Numbered from the stretch's first letter, positions 34,671 through 43,921 are shown. The stretch: DNA of 64,000 nt from Streptomyces griseus subsp. griseus (GCF_000720255.1 NZ_JOJE01000009.1:62001-126000); one strand, 5' to 3'. Notes: generated by a model from the sequence alone, not told the origin. A program made the numbers and translations.

Positions 34671-34708
34671 GGCGGGCCGCCGGACAGCACCTCCACCGGC
34701 GGCCCGCC
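34671..34708. terminator. Bidirectional hairpin between symporter and NACHT genes
   Basis: Perfect 13-bp inverted repeat GGCGGGCCGCCGG/CCGGCGGCCCGCC with a 12-nt loop, between two converging genes. Confidence 0.7.
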
Positions 34709-34729
34709 ACCCGTTTGCCGGCACCGTCA

Positions 34730-37700
34730 CTACGAACGCGTACGCCGGGCCATCGCGTCCCAGAACCCGTCCAGCTCGCGCACCCGCATGCTGACCCACG
34801 GCGGCGTCTTCCTCCGCAGCCCCCGGGGGAAGCACCGCCGCACCCGCCCGGGCAGCAGGGCCTGCTGCTGCCGGCAGAACGGCTCACGGATCTCGTCCCG
34901 GGGCACACTGCCGCGCGGCGGATAGGGGCACAGCTTGAACTTGCAGTCGGGCAGGCAGTTCGAACCCGGCGCGGGCGGGACGGCGGTACCGGCCGGCATG
35001 CCGGGTTCCAGCGGCTCCCGTCTCGTCCGGATGCACGGCGGGAGCGACATGCCCGGCTGCTCCGCGCGGGCCATCCGTTCCTCGACCTCGTCGGGGTTCC
35101 CGTCCCGTTCGACGAGGTTCAGCAGGACCAGTACGTCGGCGACGAGTCGCTGGGCGCGCCCGTCCAGCGTGCTCCAGCCGACCGAGGGCGGGACCCACAG
35201 GTTGTGCCGACGGGATCCGTCGACATGGCCGACACGGGAGCCGATGTTGTCGGCGACACCCTTCTCGTCGATCCACAGGAAACGCTCGGGTTGCCCCGTC
35301 TCCAGGGCGAGCGCCACCAGGTCTCCGGCCTCGCTGACGAAGGGATGCAGACACCGCCGGGGCAAGCCGGTCCAGTCGTTCCCCGCGTTCCCGCCGTTCC
35401 CGCCGTTCCCACCGAGCGAACCGGGGGCTCTGTTGACCGTACCCGCCGTCGACAGCCAGCGCTTGACGGTGTCCACGGCGGTCGTCCCGCCGATCCTCCT
35501 GGGCGGCCGGCCGGACAGGTCACCGTCGACCTGCCCAGGGGGGCCGACGGCGTCCGGGAGTTCCCACAGGCACAGGGCGTGGAGCAGGCTGAGCTGCGCG
35601 TACCAGCAGCGGCTCCGTTGCAGGAACGTCTCGGCCTGCCGGATCAGGTCGGCGCGGCTGCCCTGGTCCGTGTGCGGGTGGCTCCTGCGCCGGTTGGCCG
35701 CGTACTTGAAGCCCTTGGCCAGCGCGGCCTCCAGGGCGAGCGGCAGGTCAGCGGTGCCCCCGGCGTGGACCGGGTCGAGGTGGCTCAGCCACCTGGCGAG
35801 GCGGTCCTGGGCCTCGTCGCGGTGGGCCTCGTCGACGGACCCCAGCAGCATGGGAAGTATCCAGGCCCGCATCACGAAGTTCCGGAGCAGCCGCACCCGT
35901 TCGCCCCCGTACTCCGCGTTGAGTGCGCGCAGCTCGTCCTGCTGCCGCTGGGTACGGTCGGGCGACGGGGTCCCGGAGCGCACACCGGCGTTCGTCTCCT
36001 GCGCTGCCGCCATCTCCTTGGCCCAGGCCGCGTATCGCGCGCTCTTGCGGGCCTTCAGATCCGCGACCGCGTCGTTGTACTCCCGCACGGGGTCGTTGTG
36101 GAGACCGAAGTGCTCGCGTATCACGGCGAACGCGGCACTGCCCCCGCTGCCGCACTCCTGGGCGGCGGCCAGGCTGATGCCATAGGAGGGTTCCTCGACT
36201 CCGAGGACGAAGAGCCGCCAGTACAGCCCGCCGGTGTCGATCCGGTCGGAGACCCTGCGCAACACCGCGCCCAGCTGTTTGATCAGCGTCAGCTTCGCGT
36301 CGTCGAGGGTGCGCCGGTCTCCCTTGATGCCGGGCCAGCAGTCGTGCACCGCGCGGACGATGTCCTTGAGCCGTTCCGGAGCTTCCTCCACGCTCTCGAC
36401 CTCCAGCGCCGCCGCGTAGAGGTCCAGGACCTTCGGGTCGTCCGTGCGGCGACTCGCGGCGGTGCGGAGCAGTTGAGTCAGAGTGCGCCCGTGCACGGGT
36501 GCCTGCCGCACCAGCTCCTGGATCTCCCTTTTCGCCTCGGCCCGGACGCCACCGCTGCGGATCGCGCGCCTGGACGCCGATCGGCGGGACAGGAACACCA
36601 GGGCGACCAGCAGCTCACGGCCGGGGCCCGGCGGTTGCAGCGCCTCCTCGACCAGCTCGCCGGCGACCCGCTCTCCCAGCTTGTCCAGGGCGCGGAAGCC
36701 GAGGTACGCCTGGATGATGCTGTGCGGGAAGCGGACCTTCCGCTCCAGGCCTTCCAGCAGCCTGAGCTTGTTCGCGTTGGCCGCGAAACGGGCCAGGATG
36801 GCCTGGCACTGGTCCCTGCTCCCCTCCCTGAGCCGCCTGCCCTCCTCAGCGCTGAGCCGTGCGCAGAGCGTGTTCCAGATCCGCTCCCGATGCCACTCGG
36901 AGAAGACCGTGTCGCGCTTGCCGTACTGGTCGAAGCCGCGTGAGCTGGTCCACAGGTGTTCTGCCCGGGTCCTCGCGCGCCGCAGCGGGCCGGGGTGCGC
37001 GTCGTCGCCGAGCAGCTCCGCGAAGCCGACCTCCAGGGTGTCGTTGAGCAGGCCGATGCAGGCCAGGGCGGACACCACTTCCACGGTGTCGCCGCGCTCC
37101 TGCCGGCTCAGGGCCACGTCCTGCCGCAGCCGCCCCTCGCACAGGGCTCGTTCCCATTTTTCCAGCAGTTGCAGCCGCAGCGTGCTGCGGTCCCGGCCGG
37201 AGGTGTCCAGGGGCTCCGAGTCGTCGTGGCGCAGCAGGCCGTCGCGGTGCAGCTCGCGCACGATCTGGAGGTAGACGGGCGACTCGGTGACCTCGGCCGT
37301 CTCGACGACGGCGTCCAGGTACTGCTCGTCCCTGCCCGACGCGCGGGCCTCGACGAAGTGCAGGGCCTCCTCCTCGCTCAACGGCTCCAGCTCCACGATC
37401 GCGGCGGCGGTGCTCTCCAGGGGGCTGTGCGGCCGGGAGGCGATGACCAGCGGGAGCTTCTCACGGTGGGCGCGCTCGATGGCCCGGCGGATGATGTTGT
37501 CCCGGTTCTGCTGGAGGCTGTCGTCGAGGAGCGCCTCCTCCAGTCCGTCGGCGATGACGACCGGCTTGTCGTCGGCGAGCAGTTGCTGCCAGACCCGGTC
37601 GTTCTTCGTGCGCGCCAGGGTTCCCTGGGGCGTCTCGTCGGCGAAGCGCTGCTTGGCCATCCGCTCGAAGTTCAGGTCGGCCTCGCCGGCCGCGTCCCGC

Positions 37701-38350
37701 AGCCGGACCGGCACGGGCACCGCGTGCTGCCGGGCGAGCAGTTCGGTCAGCCGTACGAGGACGGCGGTCTTGCCCACTCCGACGCCGCCGACGAGCAGAT
37801 AGGGCCGCCGGGTGTCGCGGTCCCGCAGCCGTTCGGCGATGACCTCGGCGACGTCGTCGCGGCCCACGATGTCGCCGGTGTCCTGGCCGACGGGGAGGAC
37901 CAGCCGGCCGGGGCTCCTGCTCGCCTTCCCGAGGTAGCGCCGCTTGGTCCAGCCGTACCAGCAGAACAGGAAGAGCGCGGCGGCGATCGAGGCGGTCAGG
38001 ACGGGGCCGACGAACTGGAACACGGCGTCCAGCGCCCCGTGCTTGCGCAGTTCCTCGAAGCGGGTCGACTCCCCCGTGATCCAGATGTACAGGCCCTCCC
38101 CGCACCAGGCCAGCAGCGCGAGGACGGCGAGGGCCCAGACGAACCTGGTCGCGTTGGCGTAGGAGAACCATCTCCGCCACTTCTTGGGCCGGGTGGCGCC
38201 GCGCCGCGCCTCGAGACGCATGGTCAGCGTGTGCCAGCGGCCCACGAGGGCGCTGCGCACCCGACTGCACGCGCGTCTCAGGTCCAGCGTGGCCATCGGC
38301 GCGTTGCGCGGTCGTTCCTTGCCGGGTGGGCGGCGGACGACACTCGTCAT
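34730..38350 (-). CDS. Membrane-anchored NACHT-type STAND NTPase
   Basis: A 1206-residue protein of unknown role. After a basic N-terminus there are two hydrophobic segments (about 70-91 and 111-134), placing the rest in the cytoplasm. The NTPase follows: Walker A GGVGVGKTA (188-196), Walker B VVIADGLEEA (264-273) of the NACHT hhhhDG[LF][DE]E form, and sensor LVIASRPHSP (301-310). A long helical C-terminal half lacks recognisable repeats. A linker contains GGNGGNGGNAGN near residue 1010, and the last ~120 residues hold a Cys cluster (CLPDCKFKLCPYPP, then FCRQQQ). ATG at 38350 has GGAGGG 9 nt upstream. STAND/NACHT proteins often sense invaders and trigger defence, but no effector domain is recognised here. 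Confidence 0.8.
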   Translation of the reverse strand: MTSVVRRPPGKERPRNAPMATLDLRRACSRVRSALVGRWHTLTMRLEARRGATRPKKWRRWFSYANATRFVWALAVLALLAWCGEGLYIWITGESTRFEELRKHGALDAVFQFVGPVLTASIAAALFLFCWYGWTKRRYLGKASRSPGRLVLPVGQDTGDIVGRDDVAEVIAERLRDRDTRRPYLLVGGVGVGKTAVLVRLTELLARQHAVPVPVRLRDAAGEADLNFERMAKQRFADETPQGTLARTKNDRVWQQLLADDKPVVIADGLEEALLDDSLQQNRDNIIRRAIERAHREKLPLVIASRPHSPLESTAAAIVELEPLSEEEALHFVEARASGRDEQYLDAVVETAEVTESPVYLQIVRELHRDGLLRHDDSEPLDTSGRDRSTLRLQLLEKWERALCEGRLRQDVALSRQERGDTVEVVSALACIGLLNDTLEVGFAELLGDDAHPGPLRRARTRAEHLWTSSRGFDQYGKRDTVFSEWHRERIWNTLCARLSAEEGRRLREGSRDQCQAILARFAANANKLRLLEGLERKVRFPHSIIQAYLGFRALDKLGERVAGELVEEALQPPGPGRELLVALVFLSRRSASRRAIRSGGVRAEAKREIQELVRQAPVHGRTLTQLLRTAASRRTDDPKVLDLYAAALEVESVEEAPERLKDIVRAVHDCWPGIKGDRRTLDDAKLTLIKQLGAVLRRVSDRIDTGGLYWRLFVLGVEEPSYGISLAAAQECGSGGSAAFAVIREHFGLHNDPVREYNDAVADLKARKSARYAAWAKEMAAAQETNAGVRSGTPSPDRTQRQQDELRALNAEYGGERVRLLRNFVMRAWILPMLLGSVDEAHRDEAQDRLARWLSHLDPVHAGGTADLPLALEAALAKGFKYAANRRRSHPHTDQGSRADLIRQAETFLQRSRCWYAQLSLLHALCLWELPDAVGPPGQVDGDLSGRPPRRIGGTTAVDTVKRWLSTAGTVNRAPGSLGGNGGNGGNAGNDWTGLPRRCLHPFVSEAGDLVALALETGQPERFLWIDEKGVADNIGSRVGHVDGSRRHNLWVPPSVGWSTLDGRAQRLVADVLVLLNLVERDGNPDEVEERMARAEQPGMSLPPCIRTRREPLEPGMPAGTAVPPAPGSNCLPDCKFKLCPYPPRGSVPRDEIREPFCRQQQALLPGRVRRCFPRGLRRKTPPWVSMRVRELDGFWDAMARRTRS

Positions 38351-38362
38351 CGTGCGCTCCCT

Positions 38363-38400
38363 CCGAGTGCGTTCTCGGGACCCGAGTGCGTTCTCGGGAC
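38363..38400. repeat. Tandem 19-bp repeats upstream of NACHT gene
   Basis: Two perfect adjacent copies (38363-38381 and 38382-38400). Each contains the inverted repeat CCGAG-TGCGTT-CTCGG. They lie 12 bp from the NACHT start codon, immediately upstream of its ribosome site, so they could be an operator or a 5'UTR double hairpin. Confidence 0.7.
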
Positions 38401-38513
38401 GGAGGGCTCCGCGGGGTACCGGCACCTACTTCCATGGAAGCACTTGCGGGCGGCCTCGCAACCGGTGCGGAAACCGCGGGATCATCGTCTGCGGGTCCGG
38501 CAGACTCGCGCGC

Positions 38514-39020
38514 ATGGACATCGTCATCCGACCGGCACACCCCGACGAGTACGCGACCGTCGGCGAGATCACCGCTCAGGCCTACCTCGAGGACGGTCTC
38601 CTCGACTTCGGTGAGAGCGACGCGTACCTGGGAGAGTTGAGAGACGTCGGCAAGCGGGCCGCGGCCGCGGAGGTGCTGGTCGCGGTGGAGCGGGGGCGGG
38701 TGCTCGGCGGCGTCACGTTCGTGCCGGCGGGCGGTCCCATGGCGGACATCGCCCGGCCGGGAGAGGCCGAGATACGGATGCTCGCGGTCGCGCACAGCGC
38801 ACGCGGGCGGGGTGTCGGAGAGGCCCTCGTCCGGGTCTGCGTCGAGCGCGCACGCGCCGTCGAGGGCTGCACGGCGATGGTGCTCTCCACCCAGCGCACC
38901 ATGCACACAGCCCACCGCATCTACGAACGCCTCGGCTTCACCCGCACCCCCGAGCGCGACTGGAACCCGCTGCCGGAGCTGGACGACATCACTCTCCTCA
39001 CCTACGAGTTGACGCTCTGA
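38514..39020 (+). CDS. GNAT-family N-acetyltransferase
   Basis: A 168-residue acetyltransferase. The acetyl-CoA loop is AVAHSARGRGVGEALV, and TAHRIYERLGFTRTPERDWNP is the usual motif-B end. The substrate is unknown. ATG at 38514 has CAGACT 7 nt upstream and no ribosome site, so it may be leaderless. Divergent from the NACHT gene. Confidence 0.88.
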   Translation: MDIVIRPAHPDEYATVGEITAQAYLEDGLLDFGESDAYLGELRDVGKRAAAAEVLVAVERGRVLGGVTFVPAGGPMADIARPGEAEIRMLAVAHSARGRGVGEALVRVCVERARAVEGCTAMVLSTQRTMHTAHRIYERLGFTRTPERDWNPLPELDDITLLTYELTL

Positions 39021-39080
39021 AACCATCGCAACACAACATCTGGGGGTGACACCGCAGCCCGGCACAAGATGTATGCTCAT

Positions 39081-39192
39081 GCTCGCTGTCGCCGCAGGGG
39101 AATCCGGTGCGAATCCGGAACTGTCCCGCAACGGTGTACTCATGCGCGTATGCCCGCGTATGAGCTTCAGTCCGAGGACCTGCCGACAGCGC
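39081..39192 (+). promoter_or_regulatory. Cobalamin riboswitch of nrdABS
   Basis: The leader has the B12-riboswitch core: GCCGCAGGGGAATCCGG, TGCGAATCCGGAACTG, CCCGCAACGGT, then CTCATGCG ... ATGAG hairpin, and AGTCCGAGGACCTGCC. CTGTC and GACAG at the ends can form P1. In S. coelicolor B12 represses nrdABS through such a switch while B12-dependent class II reductase takes over. About 130 nt of expression platform separate it from nrdA. Confidence 0.93.
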
Positions 39193-39322
39193 GCCCGGCC
39201 CGTCCGGTCCGGGTGCCCGACGTCCGGGCCTCGTGGAATGGGCCGGTGGACGCGACGCCGCGTGCGCTCGTGCCGCCCCCTGCCCTCCGCCAGGCCCCGT
39301 GCCGAGCGAGGGAGAGCCCCAC

Positions 39323-41695
39323 GTGACCATCGCGCCAGCCGATCCGGCTTCAGCCATCGAGCCGGAGTCCGACGGTCCCGGTGCCGCGCTGTTGCGGAAC
39401 CTGACCGAGCTGACCGCAGACCTCCCCGACGCCGACCCCGGCCGGGTCGCCGCCGCCGCGTTGCGGGGCCGGTCCGCGCGGGCGGACGAGACGGAGCTGC
39501 GCGAGCTGGCCACGGAGGCGGCCGCCGGCCTCATCTCCGAGGACCCCGTCTACTCCCGGCTGGCCGCCCGCCTGCTGACGATCTCCATCCGCGCCGAGGC
39601 CGCCTCGCAGGGCGTCACGTGCTTCACCGAGTCGGTGGCCGTGGGGCACCGGGAAGGCCTCATCGCCGACGGCACCGCGAAGTTCGTGCGCGCGCACGCC
39701 GAGCGGCTCGACGCCCTCGTCGACACGGACGCCGACGACCGCTTCGGCTATTTCGGTCTGCGCACCCTGTACAGCCGCTACCTGCTGCGGCACCCCCTCA
39801 CCCGCAAGGTCGTGGAGACCCCGCAGCACTTCATGCTGCGCGTCGCCGCGGGCCTCGCCAAGGGCGACACGTCCCGGTCCGTCGACGAAGTCGCCTCGCT
39901 CTACGGGCTCATGAGCCGCCTCGACTACCTCCCCTCCTCCCCCACGCTCTTCAACTCCGGCACCCGCCACCCCCAGATGTCGTCCTGCTACCTCCTCGAC
40001 TCCCCGAAGGACGAGCTGGACTCCATCTACGACCGCTACCACCAGGTGGCCCGCCTCTCGAAGCACGCCGGTGGCATCGGTCTGTCGTACTCCCGCATCC
40101 GCAGCCGCGGTTCGTTGATCCGGGGCACCAACGGGCACTCCAACGGCATCGTCCCGTTCCTGAAGACCCTCGACGCCTCCGTCGCCGCCGTGAACCAGGG
40201 CGGCCGGCGCAAGGGCGCGGCCGCGGTCTACCTGGAGACCTGGCACTCCGACATCGAGGAGTTCCTGGAGCTGCGTGACAACACGGGCGAGGACGCCCGC
40301 CGTACGCACAACCTGAACCTCGCGCACTGGGTGCCGGACGAGTTCATGCGCCGCGTGAACGCCGACGAGCAGTGGTCCCTCTTCTCCCCCGCCGATGTGC
40401 CCGAGCTGGTCGACCTGTGGGGCGAGTGGTTCGACGCCGCCTACCGCAAGGCGGAGGCCGCGGGCCTCGCCAAGAAGACCATTCCCGCCCGTGACCTGTA
40501 CGGCCGCATGATGCGCACCCTCGCGCAGACCGGCAACGGCTGGATGACCTTCAAGGACGCGGCCAACCGGACGGCCAACCAGACGGCGCTCCCGGGCAAT
40601 GTCATCCACTCCTCCAACCTCTGCACGGAGATCCTGGAGGTCACGAACGACGGGGAGACGGCGGTCTGCAACCTGGGGTCCATCAACCTCGGGGCCTTCG
40701 TGGACAACGGCGACATCGACTGGGAGCGGCTGGACGCGACCGTCCGCACGGCCGTCACCTTCCTCGACCGCGTCGTCGACATCAACTTCTACCCGACCGA
40801 GCAGGCGCGCCGCTCGAACGCCAAGTGGCGGCCGGTGGGCCTGGGCGCGATGGGCCTGCAGGACGTCTTCTTCAAGCTGCGCCTGCCCTTCGACTCCGCC
40901 GAGGCCCGTGAGCTCTCGACCCGGATCGCCGAACGCATCATGCTCGCCGCGTACGAGACGTCCGTCGACCTCGCCATGGGCACCGCTCCGGCACCGGCCT
41001 TCGAGAAGACCCGTACCGCCATGGGCTGGCTGCAACCCGACCATTATGCGAGCGTCCGCCTGACCTGGCCGGAGCGCTGGGAGGCACTCCGCCGCGAGAT
41101 GGCGATCGGCGGCCTGCGCAACACCCTGCTCCTCGCCATCGCCCCGACCGCCACCATCGCCTCCATCGCGGGCGTCTACGAGTGCATCGAGCCGCAGGTC
41201 TCCAACCTGTTCAAGCGCGAGACGCTGTCCGGCGAGTTCCTCCAGGTCAACTCCTACCTGGTGAACGACCTCAAGGAGCTGGGCGTGTGGGACGCCCGCA
41301 CCCGCGAGGCGCTGCGTGACGCCAACGGCTCGGTGCAGGACTTCGCCTGGATCCCCGAGGACGTAAGGGCCCTGTACCGCACGGCGTGGGAGATCCCGCA
41401 GCGCAGCCTGATCGACATGGCCGCCGCCCGGACCCCGTTCCTGGACCAGGCGCAGTCGCTGAACCTCTTCCTGGAGACGCCGACCATCGGAAAGCTCTCC
41501 TCGATGTACGCGTACGCCTGGAAGTCGGGCCTGAAGACGACGTACTACCTGCGCTCGCGCCCGGCGACCCGCATCGCCCGCGCCGCCCGAGCCCAGGCCC
41601 AGCCCGAGAAGACCATTCCCGTCCAGCAGGTGGCCGACCCCGACGCCGTCGCCTGCTCCCTGGAAAACCCCGAGTCCTGCGAGGCCTGCCAGTAA
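39323..41695 (+). CDS. nrdA: Class Ia ribonucleotide reductase large subunit
   Basis: A 790-residue subunit that reduces ribonucleoside diphosphates to deoxyribonucleotides. Catalytic Cys are in QMSSCYLL and NLCTEILE, with the other redox Cys in TAVCNLGSINLG. The C-terminal swinging arm ends CSLENPESCEACQ. The N-terminal ~100 residues are only weakly like an ATP cone. Start GTG at 39323 follows GGGAGAG. It is first in the operon and under B12 control; the TAA overlaps the nrdB ATG by one base. Confidence 0.95.
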   Translation: MTIAPADPASAIEPESDGPGAALLRNLTELTADLPDADPGRVAAAALRGRSARADETELRELATEAAAGLISEDPVYSRLAARLLTISIRAEAASQGVTCFTESVAVGHREGLIADGTAKFVRAHAERLDALVDTDADDRFGYFGLRTLYSRYLLRHPLTRKVVETPQHFMLRVAAGLAKGDTSRSVDEVASLYGLMSRLDYLPSSPTLFNSGTRHPQMSSCYLLDSPKDELDSIYDRYHQVARLSKHAGGIGLSYSRIRSRGSLIRGTNGHSNGIVPFLKTLDASVAAVNQGGRRKGAAAVYLETWHSDIEEFLELRDNTGEDARRTHNLNLAHWVPDEFMRRVNADEQWSLFSPADVPELVDLWGEWFDAAYRKAEAAGLAKKTIPARDLYGRMMRTLAQTGNGWMTFKDAANRTANQTALPGNVIHSSNLCTEILEVTNDGETAVCNLGSINLGAFVDNGDIDWERLDATVRTAVTFLDRVVDINFYPTEQARRSNAKWRPVGLGAMGLQDVFFKLRLPFDSAEARELSTRIAERIMLAAYETSVDLAMGTAPAPAFEKTRTAMGWLQPDHYASVRLTWPERWEALRREMAIGGLRNTLLLAIAPTATIASIAGVYECIEPQVSNLFKRETLSGEFLQVNSYLVNDLKELGVWDARTREALRDANGSVQDFAWIPEDVRALYRTAWEIPQRSLIDMAAARTPFLDQAQSLNLFLETPTIGKLSSMYAYAWKSGLKTTYYLRSRPATRIARAARAQAQPEKTIPVQQVADPDAVACSLENPESCEACQ

Positions 41696-42723
41696 TGACC
41701 ACCGAAGCCATGGCTGCATCTTCCAAAAACCTGCTCGACCCCGGCTTCGAGCTGACCCTGCGCCCCATGCGCTACCCCGACTTCTACGAGCGCTACCGGG
41801 ACGCCATCAAGAACACCTGGACCGTGGAGGAGGTCGACCTCCACTCGGACGTGGCCGACCTCGCCAAGCTCAGCCCCGAAGAGCAGCACCTCATCGGCCG
41901 TCTGGTGGCGTTCTTCGCGACGGGCGACTCGATCGTCGCGAACAACCTGGTGCTGACGCTGTACAAGCACATCAACTCCCCCGAGGCGCGCCTGTACCTG
42001 AGCAGGCAGCTCTTCGAGGAGGCCGTGCACGTCCAGTTCTATCTGACGCTCCTGGACACCTATCTGCCCGACCCGGAGGACCGGACGGCCGCCTTCGCGG
42101 CGGTCGAGAACATCCCGTCCATCCGCGAGAAGGCGGAGTTCTGCTTCAGGTGGATCAACGAGGTGGAGAAACTGGACCGCCTGGAGACCCAGGCCGACCG
42201 CCGCCGCTTCCTGCTCAACCTGATCTGCTTCGCCGCGTGCATCGAGGGCCTGTTCTTCTACGGTGCCTTCGCGTACGTCTACTGGTTCCGCAGCCGGGGT
42301 CTGCTGCACGGCCTGGCGACCGGCACCAACTGGGTGTTCCGCGACGAGACGATGCACATGAGCTTCGCGTTCGACGTCGTCGACACCGTGCGCAAGGAGG
42401 AGCCGGAACTCTTCGACGACGAGCTCGGCCGGCAGGTCACCGACATGCTGCGGGAGGCCGTCGAGGCCGAGCTGCAGTTCGCGCGCGACCTGTGCGGTGA
42501 CGGCCTGCCGGGCATGAACACCGACTCGATGCGGCAGTACCTGGAGTGCGTCGCCGACCAGCGCCTGACGCGCCTGGGCTTCGCGCCGGTGTACGGCTCG
42601 GAGAACCCCTTCTCCTTCATGGAGCTGCAGGGGGTTCAGGAGCTGACCAACTTCTTCGAGCGGCGTCCTTCGGCGTACCAGGTCGCGGTGGAGGGCACCG
42701 TCGACTTCGACGAGGACTTCTGA
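41695..42723 (+). CDS. nrdB: Class Ia ribonucleotide reductase small subunit
   Basis: A 342-residue R2 subunit. LFEEAVHVQFYLTLLDTY supplies Glu and His iron ligands and the Tyr four residues after His that forms the radical; a second cluster (CIEGLFFYGAF ... FRDETMHMSFAF) supplies the remaining ligands. The intact Tyr supports a normal class Ia enzyme. Start ATG overlaps nrdA stop (TAATG). Confidence 0.95.
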   Translation: MTTEAMAASSKNLLDPGFELTLRPMRYPDFYERYRDAIKNTWTVEEVDLHSDVADLAKLSPEEQHLIGRLVAFFATGDSIVANNLVLTLYKHINSPEARLYLSRQLFEEAVHVQFYLTLLDTYLPDPEDRTAAFAAVENIPSIREKAEFCFRWINEVEKLDRLETQADRRRFLLNLICFAACIEGLFFYGAFAYVYWFRSRGLLHGLATGTNWVFRDETMHMSFAFDVVDTVRKEEPELFDDELGRQVTDMLREAVEAELQFARDLCGDGLPGMNTDSMRQYLECVADQRLTRLGFAPVYGSENPFSFMELQGVQELTNFFERRPSAYQVAVEGTVDFDEDF

Positions 42724-42842
42724 TCCTGCGCCTGCCGCAACTGGCGGTCGATCCGGCGCTCGTGGGCCAGCCCCACGAGCGCCGGACCCGCGAGGAGGAG
42801 GAACATGGCGAGGACGGTGATGAATTCCGTGAGTTCGTTCAT
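42636..42842 (-). CDS. Possible small membrane protein antisense to nrdB end
   Basis: A 68-residue frame beginning MNELTEFITVLAMFLLLAGPALVG, with one clear hydrophobic helix, then a basic segment HERRIDRQLR. The last 29 codons are antisense to nrdB. The N-terminal part sits in the 211-bp nrdB-nrdS gap. No good ribosome site is seen. The membrane helix and tidy start make it plausible, not certain. Confidence 0.4.
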   Translation of the reverse strand: MNELTEFITVLAMFLLLAGPALVGLAHERRIDRQLRQAQDQKSSSKSTVPSTATWYAEGRRSKKLVSS

Positions 42843-42876
42843 GAGGTAAGCATCTTGTGGCCTCGACACTCCTGAC

Positions 42877-42915
42877 AGTGGCAGGACTGCCGCGCACCTT
42901 CAAATTCCTGCCACT
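42877..42915. promoter_or_regulatory. Operator candidate upstream of nrdS
   Basis: Perfect 10-bp inverted repeat AGTGGCAGGA (42877-42886) and TCCTGCCACT (42906-42915), ending 19 bp before nrdS. Each arm resembles the AdpA consensus TGGCSNGWWY with one or two mismatches, which suits autoregulation by this AdpA-like protein. Confidence 0.6.
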
Positions 42916-42934
42916 TTGTGGGCACACTGTCGGC

Positions 42935-43897
42935 ATGCTGAAGAACGTGGCCGCCGTGCTCCTCGACGGTGTGCATCCCTTCGAACTGGGTGTCGTCTGC
43001 GAAGTGTTCGGCATCGACCGCAGCGACGAGGGCCTGCCGGTGTACGACTTCGCGGTGGTCTCCGCCGAGGGCCCGACCCTGACCACGCCCGCCGGCTTCT
43101 CCATGCTGCTCGAGCACGGCCTGGAGCGGCTGGAGAGCGCCGACCTGATCACCGTTCCGGCCGGGCAGGCCTACGCCGCGCGCGCCTTTCCGCCGGCGCT
43201 GCTGGCGGCGCTGCGCACGGCCGTGGACCGGGGGGCGCGAGTGCTGAGCGTCTGCTCAGGGGCGTTCGTGCTGGCTGCGGCCGGGCTGCTAGACGGCCGG
43301 CGCTGCGCGGTGCACTGGCGGCACGCCGAGGAACTGGCCCGGCGCTATCCGCGGATCACCGTCGAGCCGGACGTTCTGTACGTCGACGCCGACCCGGTGA
43401 TCACCTCGGCCGGCACCGCCGCCGGCATCGATGCCTGTCTGCACATCGTGCGCAAGGAGCAGGGGCCGGAGGTCGCCAACAAGATCGCCCGGCGCATGGT
43501 CGTACCGCCGCACCGCGACGGCGGCCAGGCCCAGTACATCGAGCGGCCGCTGCCGCGCTCCTCCTGCGACACGGTCGGCGAGGTGCTCGCGTGGATGGAG
43601 CGCAGCCTCCACGAGGAGGTCACCGTCGAGCAGCTCGCCGCGCGTGCCCACATGTCCCCGCGCACCTTCGCCCGCCGCTTCCAGCAGGAGACCGGCACCA
43701 CTCCCTACCGCTGGCTCCTGCGGCAGCGTGTGCTGCTGGCCCAGCATCTGCTGGAGGCGACGGACGAGACGGTGGACGCGATCGCCGGCCGAACGGGGTT
43801 CGGTACCGCGGCCGCGCTGCGCCACCAGTTCGTACGGGCCCTGGACACCACCCCGAACGCCTACCGCCGCACGTTCCGTGGCCCCGAGGCCGCCTGA
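42935..43897 (+). CDS. nrdS: AraC/GlxA-type regulator NrdS
   Basis: A 320-residue regulator with an N-terminal DJ-1/PfpI (class I glutamine amidotransferase-like) domain (SVCSGAFVLAAAGLLDGR nucleophile-elbow region). The C-terminal AraC domain follows (EEVTVEQLAARAHMSPRTFARRFQ, VDAIAGRTGFGTAAALRHQF). It is the third gene of nrdABS; its role in reductase control is not settled. ATG at 42935 has CACACT 6 nt upstream and no ribosome site. The 211-bp gap after nrdB and the operator suggest an internal promoter. Confidence 0.92.
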   Translation: MLKNVAAVLLDGVHPFELGVVCEVFGIDRSDEGLPVYDFAVVSAEGPTLTTPAGFSMLLEHGLERLESADLITVPAGQAYAARAFPPALLAALRTAVDRGARVLSVCSGAFVLAAAGLLDGRRCAVHWRHAEELARRYPRITVEPDVLYVDADPVITSAGTAAGIDACLHIVRKEQGPEVANKIARRMVVPPHRDGGQAQYIERPLPRSSCDTVGEVLAWMERSLHEEVTVEQLAARAHMSPRTFARRFQQETGTTPYRWLLRQRVLLAQHLLEATDETVDAIAGRTGFGTAAALRHQFVRALDTTPNAYRRTFRGPEAA

Positions 43898-43921
43898 CTC
43901 CTCAACCGACCTGCTGTCCCC

